From Tanypteryx hageni (Eukaryota > Arthropoda > Insecta > Odonata > Petaluridae): a stretch of DNA of 64,000 nucleotides. Positions 56,474-64,000 of this stretch are shown one piece after another; the first letter of the stretch is position 1; each line of letters opens with the position of its first letter. The translations under genes and the position numbers were made by a program. The stretch is from assembly GCA_028673005.1 (NCBI GenBank), contig CM054116.1, forward strand, positions 35,994,854 through 36,058,853, given 5' to 3'. Under the pieces are notes generated by a model. The model saw only the letters and a list, made by a program, of their open reading frames with translations, was not told where the DNA came from and searched no databases.

Positions 56474-56740
56474 CGTTAACGCTGTTGTAGTAGTTTGAAT
56501 TTGAGCTGATTTCGCTCGTTTTTTTGTTTTAATCATTTATAATAGGTTTAGTTTCTCTCCAGATATCGTTATTCCTGTTATAGTAGTTTGAATTTGAATT
56601 AATTTCGCACGTTTTTTAGTTTTAATCATTTATATAAGATTTAGTTTCTCTCCAGACATCGTTATTCCTGTTATTGCAGTTTGAATTTGTACTGATTTCG
56701 CTCGTTTTTTAGTTGTTATCATTTATATTAGTTATTTTTT
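56474..56740 (+). repeat. 93-bp tandem repeat, about 2.9 units
   Basis: Units start CGTTAACGCTG, CGTTATTCCTG and CGTTATTCCTG at 56474, 56567 and 56660 (exactly 93 bp apart). Each contains AGTTTGAATTTG, GATTTCGCTCG-like and TTTAGTTTCTCTCCAGA blocks. It lies inside the Tigger element, upstream of its transposase trace. Confidence 0.88.
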
Positions 56741-56762
56741 ATTTTTAAATTTATCCCTTGAC

Positions 56763-56987
56763 ATGGAAAAGGAAATTTAATAGTGATAATGCGAGTGTAT
56801 CCAATAAAAGAGTGCATAAGACTCATAGTTACGAATTAAAATTAAAAATTTTAAAGCGTGTTGATCAATAGGAAAACCATGCTGAAATCGCACGGCCAGC
56901 AGAAGCTGCTTCAACTTCGGAGGCAAGGACTAACCCACCCAATTCCCCAGTTATTAGCAAATCCAGTAGCCCCTCTTCTTCCAACTA
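56763..56987 (+). pseudogene. Tigger transposase HTH remnant
   Basis: After a damaged ATG region the frame reads KRKFNSDNASVSNKRVHKTH, SYELKLKILKRVDQ, a TAG stop, then ENHAEIAR, the CENP-B-type N-terminal helix-turn-helix of Tigger transposases. It jumps directly to a Ser/Pro-rich end (PPNSPVISKSSSPSSSN) and stops at TAA. The whole DDE domain has been removed by an internal deletion. Confidence 0.78.
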
Positions 56988-57831
56988 AAATTTCTGAACT
57001 TTGTAATTAATAAACTAAGTCCAGTAGACGCAGTTGTAAAAGATTTAAGGAAATAAAATATTGTCAATGTCATTGTTTTTAAATCCTAAGTAATTTTCTC
57101 CTTTTTAATAACTTTTATATAATTTTGCTGTGATAACGGTATAGTTTTATGCATAGATATATTCAGTACTGTAGCAAGTTGGGACACAAACCGTCTTTTC
57201 TAGGGCTCTTTAGGGATGTGCTGCGATCTGCATGTATGCGCCGTTTATTAAAAATTTTGAAACTCGAATAGTCAAAATATTACTCGTGATTTTCCTGTTA
57301 AATGTGTTGGTAAAGTACAAATACAAGTAATTCCTTCATTTAAATGACATGGGAAACGATGTGGCAGATTGGATTCAATTTGGAATTTTTTACGCAAGAT
57401 AGTCATACGAAAAAAAGATTTTTTCTTTACAGTGCGCGTATAAATTATATATTAATTTTTTTTATCAATTCATAACAATATTGTTTTATTAACATTTGAG
57501 TAATGTTTTTTTATGTTTATATAACGCGAGAGTGAACTTGGTAATTTTTTCCCGAGTGTTAGTGTACCGAAAATCGGCGTTCGACATTCGACTGTTCGAG
57601 ATTCGAATCTCGGGAGTCGCCTGTACTATGAATTATGAGACTTTCAATAAATTAGATAGCTCGCTGAGAGTAATGTGCTTATTGGGTACTTGCATCCCTA
57701 TAGCCCACTTCCTTGCACTACGTCTCGTCGTGCTTTACCTCATTATCCTGTTCACCCTGATCTTGACCTTGCTTTTCTCGGACGTTGATTTTGGCCAACG
57801 GATTTGCTCTTTCGTATTTGCCCGTCGAAAT

Positions 57832-58100
57832 AGGGGGAGGCTAACAGAGTTCCTCCTTCTCACCTATTTCGCTTCTCCCCCACTGCGGAAGCTGGGCCCT
57901 GAAAAGGACCTGATTTTTCCGCTCTTGTGCATTGGCCCTGAAAAGGGCCCTTGCTGTCCTCCCTCTCCCCATTTCGCCCTGTAAAGGGCTTCGGTTTTTC
58001 CTGCTTTCTGCAGGGTCTGTGGATCCGTTGCTTCTGTCGTTGTCGCGAACCGGGGGGAGGCTAACGTAGTCCCTCCTTCTCACCCGATTCGCCTCGGATC
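57832..58100 (+). repeat. LINE 5'UTR repeat units
   Basis: GGGGGAGGCTAAC followed by CTCCTTCTCACC and ATTTCGC or GATTCGC occurs at about 57834 and again at about 58054, 220 bp apart, with weaker similarity upstream of each. Between them are three GGCCCTGAAAAGGGCC-like palindromes (57896-57990). Tandem 5' units act as promoters in some LINEs; that role here is inference. Confidence 0.65.
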
Positions 58101-58169
58101 CGGTCGTGGACCCCGCTGGGGGCCTCTCATTCCTGCTCCGCAGTTTGATCCCTTGTGGTCGTTGCCTGA

Positions 58170-60234
58170 ATGGACCCATCTGCCTTTCTTCCGCCACTCG
58201 CAATGTCGTCCTCGCCTCCTGGAAATGCGCCTGCCAGCATGATTCTCCGCGGGCAGCACAGACGGAGTATGTCATGCGACGGCTTAATAGCCTTCAAAGC
58301 CCCTGATGGAGCGACAAAGTACGTCTCTCAGGGCCGCCTGAGAACGATGCAAATCGCCTCCATCCTTCGGTTGGAGAATCCTGTGAATCCCCGCAATACA
58401 CCCCGTCCCTCTCGAAAGGACTGCTTGGTGACTGACACGGCTGCCTGTTCCACCATTCAGTCACCCACCGCAGGACAGGGCGCTGCCAAGTCCAAGGGGA
58501 GGGGGGAACCCGAAGAAAAAGAAGGGTGCTCCTTCCATGGGGGCTCAAAACCCAAATGCCCCTACTACATCGACGACTCAGGCCCCATCGCACGTGGCGG
58601 TGGTTCTACCTGAGCCCGTATCGGGGCAGCCAGCACCCCTCCCTTCTCCAATTGATACTCACCCTATGGAGACAGAAAACCTGGATGCTCCATTGCAAAA
58701 GAGGAAGGTCTCTAAATCTCTGGCAATGCATGCACCCAAGGAGTCCGCCACCCAGGGTGCTCAGGCAAATGCTGGAGAATCCGCCCCAGTGACGCCTGAT
58801 TCCTCCCTACCTCTCTCTGAGCGTACCATGCCCGTTCCTGCGTCACTCACTGTGAATGTCGAGGATATGGAGACCGAAACTTCTTGCTCCACACTGAAGC
58901 GGAAGCTTTCGGACTCACTGGAGGTAGTACCCTCACGGCAATCGCATCACCCCCCGGAGCCTGCTACCCAGGGAACGGAGGCCGCAGCCGATGAGCCTTT
59001 CGAGATCGTGACCAAGAAGAGGAGGAAGAGAACCTCCAGAAAGAAGGTTGAAAATCCATCCTCTAACACCACCCAACCCAGTAGACCTAAGGTGAAGCCG
59101 ATTAACGTCTATGGTGTACGGAACCACCCCGACCTCATTGACTCGCTCCAAGAGAGATGTGGCAATGAATTCGAGCTTGCGATCAGAGATGTCTTCACCA
59201 GGGTCATCGTTACCTCGCCGGAACAGCAGGAGAACGTCCTGCAGATCCTCGATGAGAAAAAGCTCGAGTGCTTCTCGCACCCGACAGAGCATATCAAAAC
59301 AGCTAGACTGCTCATTAAGGGACTGGCCAGTGATTTCCCTCCAGCTAGAGTGGCCGCGGGGTTGGCGGCGTTGGGAATCACGGATAAATCCGTAAAGCAA
59401 ATGGTGCAAACGGCAGAGGGGAGGACACAACCTGACAAGACCAGGAAGTTCATCGCCGTGGTGGACAAAACTCCGGGCATTCCTCCCCTTCACAAGATCA
59501 CCCACACACAAAACTGTCGGGTGCAGGTGGAGTACTTCAAGGGAGGAGTTGCGCCGCAGACCTGCTTTAACTGCCAGAGGTTCGGGCACTCCTCCCTTGG
59601 GTGTAGGATGGTGACCCACTGCTACAAGTGCGCGGGAAATCATCGGTCCCGCGATTGCCCCAACCCACCCACGGCACCCAGGAAGTGCTGTAACTGCGGT
59701 GGTGACCATCCCTCCACATACAGGCAAAGTTCTGTTTACCTTGAAGCTTTGGACAAGGCGCTGGCGGCAAATGAGCGCAATGATGCGCTACAGCGCAAGG
59801 CCAACAAAGGCAGGACAGTGACTCCGACGGCGGTTGCCAAGCGATCCTCCACTGTCGTCCCGGGCAGAAACTTTGCGGCAGCGGTGGCCAGTGCCAGCAC
59901 GACCCCTGATCTCGAACTCCTGAGGAGGGCTGAGCCTGCTATTCCAAGCTGTGCCAGCACCAACGCGGCGCCCGAGCCTCAGAGGGATCTTCCGCCTACG
60001 GCAAAACCACAGGCATCAACACCCTCCGCGGGGCAGCTAGTGCCGCCTGAGCCGCGTGGCGCCCCTCCCGCCACTTGAAGCCAACCTGTTCCCTCTGACG
60101 ATGAGCTATGGGATACCATAGTTTCTATAACGAGGGTCCTGAAGAAGCACATTTCCAGGCGCCAAGGGCTCCTTCTCCTGGCGTTGCTGGAGGAAATTGC
60201 CCTTTCTAAGTCCGGAAATGGAGATACGCCGTAA
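58170..60234 (+). pseudogene. Jockey LINE ORF1 (gag-like, CCHC), frameshifted
   Basis: The frame opens at 58170 (MDPSAFLPPLAMSSSPPG). It shifts near a G run at 58496-58508 into the frame that runs to 60078, and continues in frame after a TGA (60076) to a TAA at 60232. The middle shows a basic stretch (TKKRRKRTSRKK), then an RNA-binding-like domain (PINVYGVRNHPDL, QQENVLQILDEKKLE). Zinc knuckles follow: CFNCQRFGHSSLGC, CYKCAGNHRSRDC and a third, CCNCGGDHPSTYR, whose last cysteine has become Ser (YRQSS where related elements have YRGC). An intact protein would bind element RNA in the RNP. Three defects: frameshift, stop and lost zinc ligand. Confidence 0.85.
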
Positions 60235-60239
60235 AAGGG

Positions 60240-62970
60240 GGTGTTTTTCGATAGTGGGTTGAAACGCCAACGGGATTCGCCACCGTACCGACGAACTCCT
60301 CCCACTCCTTCATGACCTTGGTGCCTCGGTCGCTGCCATCGGCGAGACGCGGTTAACGCCCAACATCCCCCTGAACCTGCGAGGGTGGGCTGTGCTCAGA
60401 AAGGACAGGACAGGCCGCCCTGGAGGGGCGTCGCCCTCCTGATCCACACGTCCCTAAGGTTCTACAAGTGAGATGAACCAGCTAGAGGCAGTGGCCGCGG
60501 TCATTCGCATGACCAAAGGGAGGTTGCGAGTAGTTTCCGCGTATTACCCTCCTGGACAAGACCTTGATGAGGATGATATGTATGCTCTTTTTCCCCCTGA
60601 TGGAGTCCCGACGGTTGTGCTTGGCGACATTAATGCCAAGCACAGAGCCTGGCACTCCAGGCTGTCTAACCCCAGGGGGCGGAAGCTCTATCGCCTCATC
60701 AAGGATGCGGGGTTATCTGTCTTGGGGCCCAGAACCCCGACCTACCTTCCTACTTCTGATGTTCTGGACATTGTCATTTCCTGCAATGCTCAGTCGTCTC
60801 TAAACGTGTCCACCCTGAACTAGCTATCGTCAGACCATCTGCCGATACTCCTTCATTACGGCAACCTCCCGGTCAGGCTCCCCCCCTTCAACGGCGCGAC
60901 TTCGCCAAGGCGAATTGGGTAGCCTTCCGTGTCCAAGTAGCTTCTGCTCTCCCGGCTAATGCTGAGGAGCCGCAATCCCCTGAGCAAGCTGATGCCATGG
61001 CAACTGTTGTGTCTGATGTCATCCGAGAAGCAATGGAGGGGAATATTCCCTAAAAATTCACTCCCAGGCTGATCTCCCGAAGGCTCCCTGAGCCTGTACG
61101 GCGGATCATCACCCACAGGAACAGCGTGCGGCGGAGGTGGCAGCGCCACCGCACGCCGGATTTGCGCAACCTGCTCGACCGCCTTAACAGGGAGGTCCGA
61201 GAAGCGATCCGGGAGATTAAAACCGACGCCTGGGAGGAACAGTTGGCGGAGGTGTCCCTTGCTGATCACTCCATCTGGCGGGTTTGTCGTGGTTTAAAAT
61301 CCACCCAGCGGAGGGACCCTCTCCTCTCAACTCCTACAGGACTTGCCTGCTCCCCCAGGGAAAAGGCGGAAGTGTTTGCAGAACACCTTGCTAGCACCTT
61401 CCGGCCTAACCCTTCCACTGCTGACTCGGCGGATTCTGAGGCGGCGGTGGAAACAGCCATGAATGCAATTCAGAATTCTGCTGATGACGATCGGGACTTC
61501 TTTTCTCGGATTGGCACCGCGGAAGTAGTTGCTGTCATGAGGAACCTATCCTCGCACCGCTCTCCAGGTGATGATGAAATCAGCGGGTTGGTGATTAAGC
61601 AGCTCCCTGTTGCAGCTGTACAGTTCCTTACAGCGCTGTACAATGGCTGCTTACGCATCCGGCACTTCCCTGAGGAGTGGAAAAGGGCGAAGATAATTGG
61701 GATTCCAAAAGCTAATAAGGCTGCGGGTGTTGCCGAGAATTATCGCCCCATTTCCCTCCTCAATAACTTTGGGAAGATGTTCGAGAGGCTGATCCTCCCA
61801 ACACTGCGGAGACACCTCTCCGATAAGAATATCATCCCTGGAGAGCAGTTCGGCTTCTGCCAGCAGCATTCCACCTCGCATCAGCTTGCCAGGGTCGTCG
61901 GCTTCATCACCGACGGCTTTAATGTCCGGCATAGGACGGCGGCGGTTTTCTTGGACATTAGCCAGGCATTTGACCGAGTCTGGCAGGAGGCACTGATGGC
62001 CAAAATGCTTTGGGCTGGTATGCCTCTACCCCTAATTCTTCTTCTGAGGTCCTACCTGGGGAACAGAAAATTCTGGGTGTGCTGGGAGGGAGAGCGATTC
62101 GGGACTCACCTGATTCAGGCGGGCGTCCCACAGGGATCCGTCCTAGGTCCAGTGTTATTCAACACCTTCACCCATGACTTCCCTAGGGACCACGGGCCTC
62201 AGGTCATAGTTGGCCTTTATGCCGATGATGCAGCCATCATTGCTAGATCTACGAACGAGGCACAGGCAGTCAAATACCAGCAGCGAGCTCTGGATAAGGT
62301 CAACGCCTGGTACTGCAAGTGGAGAGTTGCAGTAAATCCATCTAAAACCGTCGCCGTCATGTTCCGTGCCCTCCCTCGGGTGCAACCGGTAGCCACGCTC
62401 ACCCTGCAGGGGCACGCTATCCCATGGTCCTCTGAGGCTAAATACCTCAGAGTGACCATGGATAGAGGGCTAACCTGGCGCCTCCACATCTCCGCAACGA
62501 GAGGGGCTGCAACAGGTGCAGTATGCAGACTTGGCCCTATCTTTGGCTCCAGGGAAGTCACCCTGGAAACCAAGGTTAGGCTATATAGGGCCTGCATACT
62601 GCCGATCCTCACCTATGCCTCGCCGATATGGTCCGGCGTGGCAGCCACCCACATCAAGAAGATTGCTGTAGTGCAAAACAATGCGCTACGGATGATCTTA
62701 GGGGTGAGCTGGAGGAGCTTCGTTCGAGTGACGGAGCTCCAAGCCACAACAGGAGTTGAGCCTGTAAAATGCGTCCTGGAAAAGAAGACCAGGGCATTCT
62801 ACTGGAAGACTGCTGGCTCACAGCATGCCCTCATACGGCAGCTCTCAGGGATCTGCGTGATGCCCTGGGACTGGTTCAGGCGCCCGATAGCGTCGATGGG
62901 GGCGGAATTCTCTCCTCTGCCAAAGCGGCTGAGGTGGCAGCATTTCCTGCCACCACAACATAACCTGTAA
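60240..62970 (+). pseudogene. Jockey LINE ORF2 (endonuclease + RT)
   Basis: The endonuclease part is scattered: NANGIRHRTDELLPLLHDLG and GETRLTPNIPLNLRGW, a shift near 60430, then VVSAYYPPGQD, VVLGDINAKHRAWHS, and SSDHLPILL after a TAG at 60821. Another shift lies near 60880 and a TAA near 61052. From about 61055 to 62970 the RT is intact: NYRPISLLNNFGKMFERL, EQFGFCQQHSTSHQL, VFLDISQAFDRVW, GVPQGSVLGPVLFN, catalytic LYADDAAII, and the C-terminal ILTYASPIWSGVA. The motif set is that of the jockey clade. Damage is concentrated in the endonuclease third. Confidence 0.88.
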
Positions 62971-63090
62971 TATCACAACCTGCGGAAACCTTCTCAAAAC
63001 CTGGCAGGCTTATAGCTTAGCTGGCAGCCTGGAATGGGGAAAAGGCCACTGCCTTTTCTCTAACACCTGCTCTGCAGAATAAATTAGACA

Positions 63091-63419
63091 ATCATAATGG
63101 AAGTCGAGGGAAGTGAACAAATCGACTGCAGAGTGAGAAACTGGATAACAGCAAAAACATGCGAGAGGTGGGATGTTATACGGGAAATTACCTATCTAAA
63201 AATTCATGTTCCTGATACCATTCTTCAAACGAACTTTTCCCAGTAAGGCAGAAACCGCAAACTCCATGCAGCTCTTAAAAACAAAATAAAAACAATATAG
63301 CCATGCCTACCTTTACTGAAATTTTTTAAAAGTGATGTTTGATGAAATATAACGAAACATTTTCCAAGAACCAGATATTCTCTGGGATCCGAAATTTATT
63401 TTTTACTTTTCAGTATGCC
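63091..63419. other. Non-coding DNA after the LINE
   Basis: Nothing recognised; base composition returns to AT-rich. Confidence 0.35.
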
Positions 63420-63740
63420 TTAACCCTCATAGTGCCATGCAAATTTCGGTGGGTATGAACAGAAGTGCCATGGGCAATTTGTGAATTTTGTATTACCTTA
63501 GGAATACTATCACAGTGAAATTATTTCTTAAGATAATAAGCTAATTTTTTCAGGAATTGTAAAAATAGTACATTCTTCATAATTACATAATTTTTATTTA
63601 AATGAAATATTAAATTATTTAATTACAATAAAAAGTTTTTGCATATTTTGGTCTATGCCAGAGCCAATATATCGGCCCATGGCACTCTTCACCTGACAAT
63701 GAGAAGCAAAAGCTGATATATCGGCCCATGGGACTAAAAA
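63420..63740. mobile_element. Possible piggyBac-like MITE
   Basis: TTAACCCTCATAGTGCCATG at 63420 has the TTAA-CCC form of a piggyBac end. AGTGCCATGGGC near 63470 is matched in inverse by GCCCATGGCACT near 63675, and a second copy, ATATATCGGCCCATGGGACT, follows 54 bp later. The right TTAA was not found, so the call is tentative. Confidence 0.35.
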
Positions 63741-64000
63741 AGGTTTTTTATATTTTTTTATTTTCTACATTTTAGTGATTTCATTATAATTATGACAGTG
63801 AGATCAAATTTAATTGAATGATTTTGGACCATAAATTACTAATTAATATTTATATAATTATATATTATATTATTATATAAAATTATTTATATTATTATTA
63901 TTAAGAAAAAGTAGACACCAAAATGTTTATAACTACCTGCAACTTCAATATGCAGATTAACTTTTCACACAAAATTATTTTTTTTTAAAGAGGACAGACA

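Larger units (their letters stand above)
56359..57623 (+). mobile_element. Internally deleted Tigger/pogo element
   Basis: The ends are CAGTCGACTCCCGAGATTCG and, inverted, CAGGCGACTCCCGAGATTCG (one mismatch in 20), flanked by TA duplications (56357-56358, 57624-57625). Repeated CGAGATTCGACC units lie just inside. The body contains three 93-bp tandem units and a transposase N-terminal trace, but no DDE domain. Confidence 0.88.
57690..63090 (+). mobile_element. Jockey-type LINE, nearly full length
   Basis: GC-rich element with a 5' region containing 220-bp-spaced repeats, a gag-like ORF1 with zinc knuckles, and ORF2 with endonuclease and RT. The 5' boundary is placed where base composition changes after the Tigger element. 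The 3' end is placed near AATAAATT at about 63080; no poly(A) tail is visible. Both boundaries are approximate. Confidence 0.85.

Noticed and set aside
57496..57984. 162-codon + strand frame
   Set aside because: It crosses the Tigger right end into the LINE 5' region and so cannot be one gene.

Overview
The window is nuclear DNA of an insect. It is mostly AT-rich, with split genes using GT-AG introns, many (TA)n microsatellites and a dense load of transposons. Two gene families fix the group. There are two chemosensory-protein (CSP, OS-D family) loci with the C-X6-C-X18-C-X2-C signature, and one secreted C-type lectin of the hemolymph LPS-binding type. Such lectins are well known from cockroaches and other hemimetabolous insects, so a Blattodea-like genome is a reasonable guess, but that is inference.

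Layout. 0-1.2 kb: last exon of a CSP gene on the + strand. 1.2-25 kb: non-coding DNA with MITEs, a frame-broken LINE (7.7-10.7 kb, minus), two inverted tRNA-Thr-like copies (11.0-11.4 kb), a trimer of a ~148-bp repeat (12.0-12.5 kb) and a deleted hAT element with a perfect 8-bp target duplication (16.9-17.4 kb). 25.3-34.3 kb: a second CSP gene. Its GC-rich first exon and AT-rich second exon are separated by a 7.4-kb intron holding a long hairpin MITE and two neighbouring hAT elements, both with recognisable 8-bp target duplications. 34-46 kb: decayed hAT transposases, a tRNA pseudogene, a 137-bp tandem duplication, an inverted copy of the ~148-bp repeat and a LINE fragment.

46.1-51.9 kb: a Penelope-like element whose RT plus GIY-YIG reading frame is broken only by one stop and one frameshift. 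It is flanked by pseudo-LTR repeats, hammerhead-like motifs and (TA)n tracts. A second Penelope tail lies downstream, and a 2.0-kb internally deleted hAT has landed inside its hammerhead-like motif. 53.0-54.9 kb: an intact three-exon C-type lectin gene on the minus strand with a TATA box and an intronic foldback MITE. 55.0-63.1 kb: three transposons side by side just upstream of the lectin promoter: a TA-flanked DDE-type element, an internally deleted Tigger/pogo element and a GC-rich jockey-type LINE with tandem 5' repeats.

The host genes are separate units: CSPs bind small hydrophobic ligands extracellularly, and the lectin is probably a hemolymph pattern-recognition protein. Everything else is transposon biology at various stages of decay. 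I saw no CRISPR, operon or other prokaryotic feature.
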